From Parelaphostrongylus tenuis (Eukaryota > Nematoda > Chromadorea > Rhabditida > Metastrongylidae), in contig JAHQIW010002224.1 in assembly GCA_019055375.1 (NCBI GenBank), positions 18,471 to 82,470 of the forward strand: DNA of 64,000 nt, given 5' to 3'. Under the pieces are notes generated by a model. The model had not been told where the DNA came from and did no database searches. It saw only the letters and a list, made by a program, of their open reading frames with translations. Both the position numbers and the translations under genes were made by a program. Shown here one piece after another: positions 1 to 11,504 of this stretch. The stretch's first letter is position 1. Every line of letters begins with the position of its first letter.

Positions 1-1342
1 TTGGAAATCCTGAGCAGAAAATATACAGCATAAGTGAAGAGTTTCGAAATTGAGGGTGAAGAAATTGCACTTTTTCCGCAGAAGTACCCCACAACTGATG
101 AATGCAGGCAGACTCTATCAAGGCTTGCTTCTACTAAATATCAAAAATCCCCGTGTAAGTGCCTTGTGAGATTTGTGCATCGCTAATATATGTCTTTGAA
201 TTGAACCTTTACGATGTCGTCGAAACATTTGCGAAAAATTTGTTTTCATGCGCTATTATCCCAAGGGCGAAGCCCTTATATTGAAAAGTTGAGACTTCAG
301 GAAACTGGACATTCCTTTTACTTGAAATAGACTTGTAGATTTTTTTAAATAGTAAGCTATCTTTTCATTGCAATAATGCCTTCTTAAAACCAAAATCTCA
401 CTGTATAATTTCCAAGATGGCTTTCGTCTTCTACATAATCCTTAAGCGGTCGGTCTGTTTTTTCTACCTCTGCTTTGATTTCGGTCTACCATCATCTCCA
501 AATCAACTAGTAGGAAGCCCGGTCGAGCCTCCGCCGCCGAAACCCATCCTTGGAAACGACATCATGAAGACCAGAAGAAATCCTTGCAATGTTACGTCAG
601 GAAGGCAAGGATTATCGTAAGCAATACATCATTTGGAATATGTGCTGGGGTCCGCACAACTAGTGAAGGCGGACCATCTAAATATCTAGTACTTAGTAAG
701 TAAGTAATTTCTAAAAAACCTAGCGTAATGTTCCAACATAGAGCCGATTACACAGGAAGAGGGACGTTACTCTTCTTTTGTTAATTGGAGTCCACTATAA
801 AAGACGTTTATCTGCAAAAAAGCTTAGTGCCAACATCAGTACTTCTCAGGCTATCGAATGACATCAAAGATATAGATTAAATGAAAAAATTGTCCGGCAA
901 AAGTTAGAAATAAACTCCTTTTTGAAATGACGCGTTCTTCTCATGGGAGCGAAGTTTTGACACGTGGCTGTTCGTTCTACTAAAATCATCTCTATAACAC
1001 TTTCCTACGTCACATTCCATCCCTTTTGTGCCGATGCAACATTTCTAACATAAAAACTACTTATAAGTACCGATAAACCAGCCGTGGCGTCCAAGCGGCG
1101 GGTAGCATTTTAGGCGTGAATTGCAATCTTCTTTTTGCCCTTACGTTCTATGATAATCTCTAGGAAAACAATCACAAAATCGAAATCTTCGAAATTTGGG
1201 CTATTGAATGACTAATGCAACCTTGGTGAAAAGCCATATTGAAGCACCAGCAGAGCAAACGAAGCAAATTGTGTGTTGAACAAAACTTTATTTTCGCTTC
1301 TACAACGTAATAAAAGACCTTTCCCAAGAATTAACGCATTTT
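1..1342. other. AT-rich stretch without a recognised gene
   Basis: No coding exon, RNA gene or complete repeat was recognised. The only open frames are short, with no family motif or convincing splice sites. One short dispersed repeat lies at 1084-1124 and is listed separately. Confidence 0.5.
1084..1124 (+). repeat. Short dispersed repeat, partner at 53179-53219
   Basis: A segment of about 40 bp containing the string CGGCGGGTAGCATTTTAGGC recurs on the opposite strand at 53179-53219 with about three differences. Its GC content is well above that of the flanks. It could be a remnant of a tRNA-like SINE head, because a box-A-like stretch (GGCGTCCAAGCGG) precedes the shared core. No function is claimed. 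Confidence 0.5.
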
Positions 1343-1462
1343 TATCTAAAGCTTCACGAGGTTGGTATCTTTTTCCCAATCGATTGTTCTTCTTTCCGGT
1401 CGATGGGTTTTCGCGGTTGCTTGTGGCTGACGTTTCAGCAAATACGCCTTCTTCAGAGCCTG
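1343..1462 (-). mobile_element. 3' end fragment of a Penelope-like element
   Basis: On the minus strand this segment matches the region just downstream of the GIY-YIG endonuclease in the PLE copies at 34.9 kb and 53.0 kb: a hammerhead motif followed by a short tract ending near the string ACCAACCTCG. No endonuclease-coding sequence remains upstream of it, so the copy is heavily truncated. The same tract recurs at 27588-27616, 27706-27738 and about 35000. Confidence 0.6.
1425..1460 (-). ncRNA. Hammerhead ribozyme motif, PLE type, core intact
   Basis: Read on the minus strand: helix I 5' strand GGCU (1460-1457); core CUGAAGA (1456-1450); one extra A; helix II GGC (1448-1446) with GCU (1439-1437); core GAA (1436-1434); helix III as the self-complementary ACGU (1433-1430); cleavage base C at 1429; helix I 3' strand AGCC (1428-1425). 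Helix I is fully paired. The loopless helix III matches the published small PLE hammerheads that cleave as dimers. Activity is inferred from structure only. Confidence 0.75.
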
Positions 1463-3329
1463 AACGAATTATTCGTTGTAGCTTTATTCATACGACTATA
1501 TACTGTGAGAAAAAAAGAAAAATAAGTTGAAAATCTAGGGTGTTGATAAGCGATAATCGATTCAGGGAAAAGCACTGACCGTGCAATCTAGTCTAGGGAC
1601 TACTTATGTTGTTAGCGCTATGGTGACGTATGAACCCGACCTTCATGTCACTAGGTCAAATTAGCGGGTTTTGGGAACTTATCTAGAAAGCTTCAAGGGG
1701 TTTTGATTTGTGGTCAAAGCAGTCATTTATCGCAATATCGGTTAATGACAAGTAATGGAAATTCTGAATAAAAACAACTAGGACTCACCGGAAACAATTA
1801 GCAAACTGAATTACTTCAGTGCAATCTGTCTCAACTTATACCACGCAAAATTCAATAACTTATCCTTTTCATTAGATTTAGCCTTTTGCTTGGTACAATA
1901 TCGAGCCAGGTTTCGTAGCTATGGAAAGGTCTCACTGCCTCTGCGTGACGCGCATCCACGTGCACGACTTAGAATTGACATGATGAGAGTCTATCGCTTA
2001 CGCTTCTCATAACCCAATTATTTACCGTGTGACACCTGCTTGACAAACAATCCATTCTCTTCGCGAGCAGATGATCAGTGGGCACTGTTGATTAGGTGGC
2101 ACACGGCTCATACTCTTTCCATGAGGTTAGTCCGTTTTTTCGTGGCAGCGCAGTTAGACATAGTTGATGCTCTTCCCCTTGCTTATTCCTTGATGAGCAT
2201 TCAGGTGGAAAAAACTAAGCTATTTTCATTTACGGTTGCTAGGTTAGATGGAGTGATTTCTGCTGCTCATGGTCATATTCGATGCTTAAAAGTTCTTTCA
2301 ATCTCGAGGAGGGATTGCGCCATTGACATGTTGCTCAGAGTGTTCACGAACACATAATCTAAACTTGCTAAATGACTCTGATTTCGTAATTTCTTCGTTG
2401 GTCCAAAATCTTTTCAACCTTTTGTCTTTTGTAAACGTATGCTTATGGAGCTAATGAAACACCTCGTACTAGTCCTTAGCGCAGGTTTGTTGAATACCCA
2501 CACGACACAGTGCTTCGCACTCACCTCTACATAGTTTTGCATCGCTATCATTTTGACATGTCAAAGGTTGACGTGCTACAAAAGTCGTATGGTACAATTC
2601 CGCTTTTGGGAGCATTTTTTTTTGCAGAAACCTTTTTCGCTCAAAAAGGCTTTCACAGGTGTCATTTGAGAATCCCAATCTCGTAGATCAAAAGCGCACT
2701 GGTTTTTGAACATGTTTTTTTTACTGTTCTTTAACAAAGTCATTTAAATTAAGGTTTACACACTGCAAAAGTTTTTGTGCGCATTTTCTTTTTTCTAACT
2801 TGCAGAAGTTCAAGGTTTTTGCCTTATAGTAGTTGTAGAAGCAATTTTCTTCTATCCTGTTCTATGTTTAGACTTATTATATTTTTTATTGCCGAATAAA
2901 CTGATACTAAGCCTGAGTCTAAGTAGGCTAAGGCTATGAACGAGAAATATAGGAATACGTAGAGAAAATTTAAGCATCAGTGTAAAACACTTTATCTGAA
3001 GCTTCTTTCGGAAAAAGAAAAAAATCTTAGACTAGATATTAGGAATCACGCGTCATATGTGTATCACGATGCGCCATCGACGAAGCCGTTTCGAAAAGCG
3101 GCGACTTTAAGTGTGAAGTATAATTTTTATTGCTCTCGCAGCGCTGTATAACGACCTCTTCAAAAATCAATATCTTAAATTCTTGAGATATGTACTATAG
3201 AATGGGTACTTGAAATTTGATTTGAAAAAAACCATCCACAAACACGAACCGTTTATTCAAAGCATTTCGCTTACTTCTAGTGTGAAACCCAACTTTATCT
3301 TCGCCGCTACAGTACTCGGAGAGGGGAGA
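1463..3329. other. No recognised gene
   Basis: Open frames at 2040-2357 (+) and 2469-2678 (-) have no recognisable domain, and the second runs into sequence resembling the common dispersed repeat (gene-free, AT-rich). Nothing else could be supported. Confidence 0.4.
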
Positions 3330-3560
3330 GGAGATGCCGTAATTAAGTGTCTGTGATGCCAGCCACGGCGCGCGTGCAACCAAACTCTCACTTCACAACC
3401 CTCTCCGGCAGTCAATCAACTACGCCCTGGGACACCACAGCCAGGCTATCCTCGAGATAGCGAGAGGCGGTCAACCAGTATTTTACGACGTTCACGAAAA
3501 GGGCGAAAATACAGATTGGTTGCTAGAAGTACTGGGTTCTGCACAGTGAAAGTAGTGCCA
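3330..3560 (+). repeat. tRNA-derived SINE-like repeat, family S4, copy 1
   Basis: This segment aligns over about 230 bp with 13925-14180 and, at its 5' end, with 35345-35400. Shared blocks include CACGGCGCGCGTG, CTCTCCGGCAGTCAA, GGCTATCCTCGAGAT and GGTTGCTAGAAGTA. The 35.3 kb copy keeps the best head, GCGTGGCCAAGTGGTT, which contains a good tRNA box A (TGGCCAAGTGG), so a tRNA-Ser/Leu-like origin is plausible. Copies differ by roughly 25 percent. Confidence 0.6.
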
Positions 3561-6500
3561 AAGCACTCTAGGTAACCTTCTCAAATGATATTTTCGGAAT
3601 CTAGGCTGTTAAATAATCCAAGAAATTGAGTGGAGATTCGGGAAAACCTCGTCAAGAAAGAAAAATATGCTGTCTAGAACAAATTTGTATCAGAGGCTCC
3701 TTTTGGTTCATTAGCGCATGCAGACGTTATTCGACAAAATCTACAGGCTGTGAGAATTTTAGCACGAATTAAGAAAGTGTAGACAATATGTCAGACTTCC
3801 GAGTATAAAGCTGAAAGAGTTCCATTGTATCTAATGTGAAACTACCTCGCTGAGCAATGTCATTTACGGATGACTATACAATTGCAAAATATCACAATGC
3901 AATCGGCAAACAGTCTAATCTTTGTTCTTTGGAGAATATCCAACCATATCTTGAAACTACCACTTATTAGCTTCAATTTAAATTACTGCCATCTCCCAAG
4001 ATCTTATTTTGACAATTTGTAAATTGGCACAAAGTTTCATATAACTCTGATGTGAATTTCATAGCCTTTGAGGGACTAGATCTGTCGCCTGATGAAAAGG
4101 TCAAGCATGAGTTTTGCGGGTACTGAACGGCATCATTACTAATGTGCTACCTACGTCCATCTAATTATTTACTTTCACATATTCAACAAGGATTTTTGAA
4201 GGACTGCTGTTAGAATTGACCTGCAATGCAAGCGAGTCCATGATCTAATTCGCATACCAAACTCACGGCGTCGTCCACTCATAAGACATCTGGGGGTGGT
4301 TGAATGGAATCAGATTGCCCAAGAGGATAACATCACCGATCAGATGTGACTGTACGTCAACAAAAGCTAAAGTTTAGTCTAGCTCTGTCCTTCAACAGTC
4401 CTTCAGTCCGGATGCGTGGCGTAATTTTCAAGGATCGACCAACGAAATAGTCTTTACTGTTTCATTTCACCCTTTCATGTGTATTGCTTCTCATCTTTTA
4501 ATCATCGAGTGATTTGAACTGATATCGGTGACGTTGCCATTCGTATAGTCGCAAACCATTAGTTCTTAATGGTTGAAGCATTTCCAAAGGTCAAAAGGAC
4601 TATCTGCAACGCTACCCAACTTTTTAGGTGTTTTTGGCCACGTAGCAAATAATGCCGTGTTATCGCCACCAATTCTTAGATGAATCTCAGAAGGAAAATA
4701 TGAAATACCTCCTGTCTAATGGACGGATCTTCTTCGTATTTCATTGCAGCTGGACGCCCAAAAATTTCCTGCACAACGAGGCGGTGAAGCATTGAAGGAG
4801 AAAGTAGCAACTCATAGAGACGTCGGCTCCATCAATCGAAATAACAGCGCATTGAATCTACACGTTTCCACCGATTGCAGTTTGATGCGCCTTCTACCGT
4901 ACACACGTCTGACAACCTCTTTTGCTATCTTTTCAGCGGAAAAAAACTTGTTTCAGAACCTTTTTCCAGCAGAAGTTCAAGATTTCTGCGAAAGGGCAGT
5001 CTAATTGCGACAGACATACCAAATGTGTAGCATGAAGAAGTGTTCCCATGTCGACTATCCATAGTTTTACTGCTTATTTGTGTAACATGTGATCGATCGC
5101 ACTTGACGTGAAACAGAATTAGTACCTTCTAATTGGTTAGCAACGTTCGTGAACGTTACATAACACAATGTGTCCGCAACAGGGGTTTAAGCGCAATTTA
5201 TGGAGTTATCGTGAGTATCTTGACACTTCATGTCTGGACCTAATAAAACTTTTTGCACCTCACTTCTTCAGCTATGCTGTCCGGAAACTTTATTTATAGT
5301 TTGGACTTCACTTGCCACATATGATTGAGAAGCTGTACAACTTTGTTGCAAAAAGACAATATTTTTCGTCGCCATGTTTTGTTGAGACGACTTGGTAGCT
5401 TAATCTTGAAATGCTCCCACCACCTGAGGCTCTCAAATAATCACAGTCGGTTGATACAGTTCGCCTTTGCTCCACAAAATCTTTCAAACTTTACCACCGT
5501 GAAATTGTTAAACTCCACTTCGTACTCCACAATTACAGGTAACTTCATGGACACATTTACGGCGGATTTTGTGAGAACTTCACTTAATTTCATGTCCAAC
5601 ATGAATGTTCAAAAAATTACCATTATGCACATGCAACCGCTGCCTGCTTGATTTGTGGTGAATGGTCGTCAAAGCCTAGAACATCGTATGCAAACGGTTT
5701 CTATAAACTGACTAATTTGCACATTAGCTTCACCAGTAATACCAAATGTTGCGTTGCTGGACGTGCCAAAAATAAGATTCCTCTCCTATGTAGCAAGAAA
5801 TGCGAATCTTCTTGATAAGATTAGGATTCGAAAAAGCCTTTAACTGAATAAGATTTTTCCATTTCCTCTTAATTACAAGAAATTTTAGAGCACAGTGAGC
5901 TAATTAAGAGATTAGTTGACAAAAGGAAGGAACTATAAGGTAATTAAATGAGACAGTTATGAATAGGTGAAGAAAGAACCTTGCCTTTGAGTCACATTAA
6001 GCGGGGTAAACAGACTCTAAAGGGAAGAAGGATGGGAAAAGGTCATTCACAGGTTGTGTTTGCCCGAGGTGGCTACACCTTGTTATGGTGACACTTGGAA
6101 CGTTGATATTTTCAGTGAAAGTTGCGAGCAGCTAAAGATTGCCTTTTCTCCTTGCCTTCAAGGCATACATTTTTTTATTTTATCCTAATAGAAATGGACA
6201 TATTCAGAGATTTTGATCAAATTAAGATCACTTTTGGACACGCCTCTACTTAACCAATATATCCTGCATCGTATAAAAGTTTAGCATTTATTCGTAAACT
6301 GGCATCGCTCAGTGTGTGGAGCATACAAAGATAAATTTTTGATTAGTAATCAATTTCTTCTACTTCGAATTATAATAATGATTCCTGTATATGGCATTGT
6401 ATTGTCAGTTACAAGAAAATCGAGAACCTCTGGTAAAGCTTTGAAACACTATCTAAACTGATAGTAGGAACCGTAGCAGTGCGTAGTTGTAATATTCTAG

Positions 6501-7424
6501 TTTGATATGTATAAGCCAAAATCACCTTTATGAGTTCATTTGTTCTCTATGAATTATTAGACCCTTTAATTATCTGAAGTTTTTCGCTTGTTGCCGAAAA
6601 ATCGACTTTGAAATGTTCAAGTTCCAGACGAATTTTCCGGTTTCTTCAGCTCCTATAAAAAAAACAGTGGTTGTAAGTGAGTTATTACTGCATTAGTGGT
6701 TACTTCAAATAAGTCAGGACATTCATACATGCTGGCTTTGAATAAGCGAACATCACAAACACTGCCTCAAACCTTGAGCCGAAAAGCCGTTTGCGATTCC
6801 GAAAATATCTCGTGAAAAATGTTAAGCAGATGAAAACAAGCAATTGAACGAACAAGTAAAAAGAGTTTTCTACAGAGGATTCTTTCTTTCCCAAGGTTTC
6901 AGAAAAGCTCAGTGAAGAGGTTTTGCACGCGAAAACAGTCAGTAGCAATATCTCGAATACGTTAGCAGTCATTTCGAAGGCTTAAGAAATGAGACCGGTA
7001 GACAACTAAGCAAAAACAGCAACTATGGGATAACGAAGATGAAACTGATGTCGAAGAGGTAAAGCGTCATTTATGACCACGGCTTGTGCTTACATGGTAA
7101 TGGAATTCAATGAGACGGATGCTCTTAGTTTATTTATACCATAAACTCGGTTGTTCTATCTGCGGAGCACATGATTACTCGTCTGAATATAAATTCCGAA
7201 AAGTGTTCTCTAAGTATTGGCTAAACAACAAGTAGGACTGGTTGTCTATAGAGGCAATAATTTGTCCTTCACAAAGATACTCACGTTAACGTACATTTCT
7301 CAATGCATTGCATGGAAAAGCGATTCAGAATGTCGTAGAGAAGCGACCTTTGTTTCCCATCAAAACTCAATTGTAAAGTGTCTTTGAAGATAGTGGTCTT
7401 TTCTGAGCATATCAGCACAAGACT
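3561..7424. other. Gene-poor stretch; one weak exon-like frame
   Basis: No domain was recognised. A frame at 4750-5004 (+) begins after an acceptor-like TTTCATTGCAG and stays open for about 85 codons, but it has no family similarity I can name and no clear donor. Another frame at 5325-5651 (+) is AT-rich and unconvincing. The rest is AT-rich with eroded dispersed repeats. Confidence 0.35.
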
Positions 7425-8172
7425 CACTGAAGCTTCAAGAGAGTAAAAACTACCTCTCCGTCTTACTTTCCTCGATTTGAGGAAAGCCTTTGATTCAGCG
7501 GAAACAGAAGCGGTTATGGAGGCTCTGGATAACCAGGGCGTCCTTACTCGGTACATAATGAGCCTTCGTGAGCAATAATATCATCAAAGGAAGAAGAGGG
7601 GTTTGACAAGGCGATACATATGTCCAAAATTGTTCTCTGTCACACTCCAAAATGTTCTATGAACTAATATGGGACGATAAGGAAGTGAAAATAGCCGGTC
7701 GATAATCAAACCATCTCTGCTTCGGTGATGATATCGTCCTCATAAGACTTAGCATCAGCCAAGTGGAACGAATCTGACCGATTTCAAAAACCCATGTGGA
7801 AGAATTGGCCTTCAACTAAATCTAACAAAGACGATGTTCATAAGGAACAAATGGGTTTTGAATGCCCATTCACGCTGAACGAAACCAACATCTCCGAATG
7901 CTTCAGCTACGTTTATCTAGGCCATGAAATCAACATGATGAAAGACCTAGCTCCAGAGTTGGGCAGGAAAAAACGAGTGGCTTAGGGAACGTTCAAGAGC
8001 ATCGGAGATGTCGTGAAGAGGATAAAGAACATCCGACTCCGTACCCACATTTTCGACTCGACTATTATGCGTCCCCGTCCCTGCCCTAACGTATGCAGCA
8101 GAAACGTGGTCGCTACGTAAGTAGGATGAAAGATCATTTGGCTTTATCGAACGCGCAGTCGAAAGGTTGGTG
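7425..8172 (+). pseudogene. Internal fragment of an RTE-type non-LTR retrotransposon
   Basis: The plus strand carries a degraded piece of the same reverse transcriptase found intact at 60.6-64 kb. It covers motif A (about 7470-7510, GAGGAAAGCCTTTGATTCAG), motif B (about 7590-7620), the catalytic box in the form FGDD (about 7720), and the segment leading to ISECFSYVYLGHEIN (7885-7935). A stretch of about 36 bp between motifs A and B is deleted and there are several frameshifts and stops. Both ends are truncated: homology starts inside the RT domain and stops before the element's 3' end. It is an old dead copy in the opposite orientation to the other two. Confidence 0.88.
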
Positions 8173-8814
8173 TGATATAATGGAGATTTAAATCATTTAC
8201 AAAAACTCAGTGTGCCTTTAAATATCGTGAAGTTTTGTAGATGAAAACGTTTTGATTTTTGAAAAAAAGGACGGGTAAACACTCACGCTTAATAAGATTT
8301 CTTCTAAGGATTTTTTCCAGTTTTTCAAGAACAAAAGTGATTCAAATATTAAAAGTTACCCAACCAGTGAGGCTGCTGAAATCACTGAAATTACTGTCAA
8401 GTACTATTCTCAACCATTGATCGCTTTTATCTATGAAATTTTAGCGTGAATGATTATGCGATTTTGAAGTGTCGATGCGTGAATAAAACAGCGCATGTTG
8501 TGCTCATTCATCAGTAACTGAAGTGAAAACATGTCCACCTCGGACACTTTTTCATTTGTTGGGTTAATTTTTGAGAATGTTCCATTTTTGTTGTTGACAG
8601 AAGAGTTCCTAATTAAGTCTTCAAATATGAGCAGTAGTTCAAGGAAGTATTCGAAAAGTCAATGCTCAATAACGTCGGCTTATCAAGGGGAATAGTCAGT
8701 ATTCAACTGCTCGAGTTACCAAATAAGAAGTTGACTATATTCAACTGAAACAAAGAGTTTTATTACAGTCATTTTACGCAATCGGTTGAATAGATAAGCA
8801 CTAGTATGCATGAA
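8173..8814. other. No recognised gene
   Basis: AT-rich sequence between the RTE fragment and the hammerhead repeat. No open frame or repeat partner was recognised. Confidence 0.4.
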
Positions 8815-9160
8815 ATTACAAAGTATATAACATTATAATGATTTGATAGCATGATAACGTGTTTTGAGCTTTTTATGAGGTCTGTTATGGCACGTATACA
8901 GTACTGGACAGCTGCTGTTTTGCTCTTGAACGCTGTTCAGTAGCCCGGTGCCTTTTGGTTCGTCGATTCGTTGCAAGGGGTAGGCACTGTGCTACTGAGC
9001 AGCTTGCAAGGGCGAAACAACAGCTGTCTACTACTGTATAAGTGCCGTACCAGACTTCATAAAAGCTCGAAACATGTTATCGTGTTATCAGATTATCAAA
9101 CTGTTATTGTTTCTGAGCTAGGTTTGTATAAACAGTCGAAAGTAAAGGCATCAATCACAT
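8815..9160 (+). mobile_element. Hammerhead-bearing short repeat, family R2, with inverted 5' arm
   Basis: The segment 9032-9150 matches the R2 repeat at 56600-57000, including the shared 3' terminal string AACAGTCGAAAGTAAAGG. To its left, 8815-8910 is the reverse complement of about 9032-9130: GAGGTCTGTTATGGCACGTA at 8878 mirrors the segment around 9040-9062. The element is therefore a foldback with a degenerate hammerhead in between. The layout resembles retrozymes and PLE insertions, whose terminal repeats can be inverted. Confidence 0.6.
8988..9035 (+). ncRNA. Degenerate hammerhead motif, family R2
   Basis: CUGAGCA (8995-9001) replaces the required CUGANGA. It is followed by helix II GCUU/GGGC with a GCAA loop (9002-9013), GAA (9014-9016), a helix III tract ending in the palindrome ACAGCUGU, and a C at 9028 in the cleavage position. 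The mutated core predicts an inactive ribozyme. Confidence 0.5.
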
Positions 9161-11499
9161 GAATAATCGTTGCGCTTCATGTGAAATTTCTCAAGTCACT
9201 ATACTTTCTCAACCATTTGGTGCATGAGATCTCTTCTTAAAACTATTTCCGCGGGTGCTCGCACTATGAAGGATATCAAAGCTGAGGACTTGATGTGAAA
9301 ATTAGCATAAGTACTTTGAATGAAAATTGCCATGTGCTACCAGCGGCTGAATCAATTATTAAAGGTATTCTGGACGGGACGCAGCAAATGTACAATTTTA
9401 CCCATCGATGGACTACCTTAGCAACTGTTGTACCCTCTGTTACTGGCTTGATAGCACTCTCAAGAGGCGTTTACCAGAAAGAGAGTGAGGATGAGAGAAC
9501 GCGTTAATATTTTTATTTTAGTAGGAAAAACTCAAAGTGATGAAAAGTGAAAAAGTTAACCTGCCAAAACTTGGTCTCGTGAGTTATGAGAACGTGGAAG
9601 GCAGAGTCTGTTACCAAAAAACTCTATAAATCACGCGCTGTGTTTCTTTCCGCCAGCAATCGTACACTATATTTGAACTTTATTAAATCAATAAAAAAAA
9701 TGAAACTGGTTATGATTGTGGATCACGCGCTGTGTTTTTTTTTTTGCCATTGAAACGTCATCTATTGAAGGTTATTAAATTGATCAAAGAACGAAACTGA
9801 CTGAGGATATTTGGGTTAAGGTTCTGGCATATAAGGAAATAGGGATCCTCAGAAAAGCCTTCTAATTACCGTTTTCTTCTACGTGAACTGCTTTCATCCA
9901 TATTGTGTCTTCCCTCAATAGACTCGTTCGTCAGTCTCCATAGTCCGCGAGGGCGTTCGTATTTTTGTGTGGGTTCGACGGTCACTTTGGTAAAAAAGCC
10001 TTCTCCAGACTGTCTTGAAAGTTGGTCCAATCGATGATTGCTATTAACCCAAAGTAGCAGTGTCAGTACTATTTCAGGTGGAAAGAAGAAATCAGTTTGA
10101 TACCATTCTCCAACCCCAGCGTTATGGGTAGTACAGTCACTCTCATACAGAACGAATTCCTTTTTGCACATGTTTAAAGGGATCAGTGCCCGATCTTAAA
10201 ACACTAATCTCAGTACATAACTTCACAAATTCCATTCTGTATTCCCTGCAATGTCGTGAATCATAGAGTAGCATAAGTTAATGTGGTGAAGAATCTGGTG
10301 AGTCATTGCCATTATGCTGATCATTGGCTTTGCTCGTTTAAGAGACACGAGTCATCATATTCTTCAACAAATTCTCTAAAAATTTTGTGCTGTTGTTAAC
10401 CTAGTCATGAATGTCTCAATGGTTTCTGCTCTGTAGTATGCTCTTAGATGAGGTGTCGATTATCAAGTATTAGGCTACAGCTGTCTTGAATGCCCTGCCT
10501 ACTCCAAAGAACGTTCGACCAGATTACTACCAGTGGGGTATACATTTTCTCCTTCCTTTTACGTGCACGTTTGGGTCTTACAAAAACATTTCAAAGTCAT
10601 TTTGTCACTTTCGCCCGAGTATTTACATAACGAGAACAAAAGACGCAAGACCTTAGTTGAACTACAGTGGAACAACTTAAATTTTACAGTCTCCATTGAT
10701 TTCTAAACAAAACATATTGAAAGAGTAAAAGTTTTCAGAAATGCAGGAATGGATCTAATAGGTAGCTTTGCATAACTGTTGTTACCTGAAATCCTGAAAA
10801 GTCGTTTCAAAATATCCTGGGTTGTCACAGCAGACACTTATAGACTTTCAAAAATTCAAGAGGGTTCCTCTAAAACCCTTTTTCTAAAAATAATTCTGTG
10901 ATAGCCTGGTGATTGACTAACCGACGATAAATGACAATTTAGCATATCAGCCCTCCATTTTAACTCATTTGCCACTGAACATTATCGATGAATTGTGATT
11001 TTCCATTTCAAAACTGCGGGAATGAAGATTTTTAGTTCGCTATTATTTTCCGCTCCATTATTGTATTTCATGAGTATCATTGCTGTGGAATACAATTATA
11101 AGAATGCTATTACACGATCAAAGTGGAATCGGAAGTGGCTGCGAACTTGTGCCTACAATTCCTGAGATTCCTCAAATATCCATAGCTAACGACCACTAAA
11201 ATGGTCAAACACAACACAGAGAAGCAAAGAGGTACTGGTGCAGTTGAAAACTTAGTGAGTCTTCAGAAATAATAATTACGACCGAAGCCATTCGAAGTTA
11301 TGGATTTTCTTGCATCTCACCCTTCCAATGCTGACTTTATTTGCTTTCGAGCTAATGATAGTTAATCTATTGTAGCATATACATGCAATATGGATAAGCC
11401 TTCTATGGAACATGCAAAGATTACCTCCTCAATTTAGATTAGCCTGTCTAAAAATTGGTGCATAATTGTGAATCTGCATCCTATGGTGACCTCTCCAAA
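9161..11499. other. Gene-poor stretch
   Basis: No gene was recognised. A 101-codon minus-strand frame (10171-9866) has no known motif or clear splice sites. The other frames are short and AT-rich. Confidence 0.35.
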
Positions 11500-11504
11500 C
11501 TCAG

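Noticed and set aside
2469..2678. Cys-rich short minus-strand frame
   Set aside because: The cysteines sit in one short C-terminal stretch, there is no signal peptide, and the frame runs into AT-rich repeat-like sequence. Chance is more likely.
9866..10171. 101-codon minus-strand frame
   Set aside because: No recognisable domain or splice signal; a stop-free frame of this length is expected by chance in a window this size.
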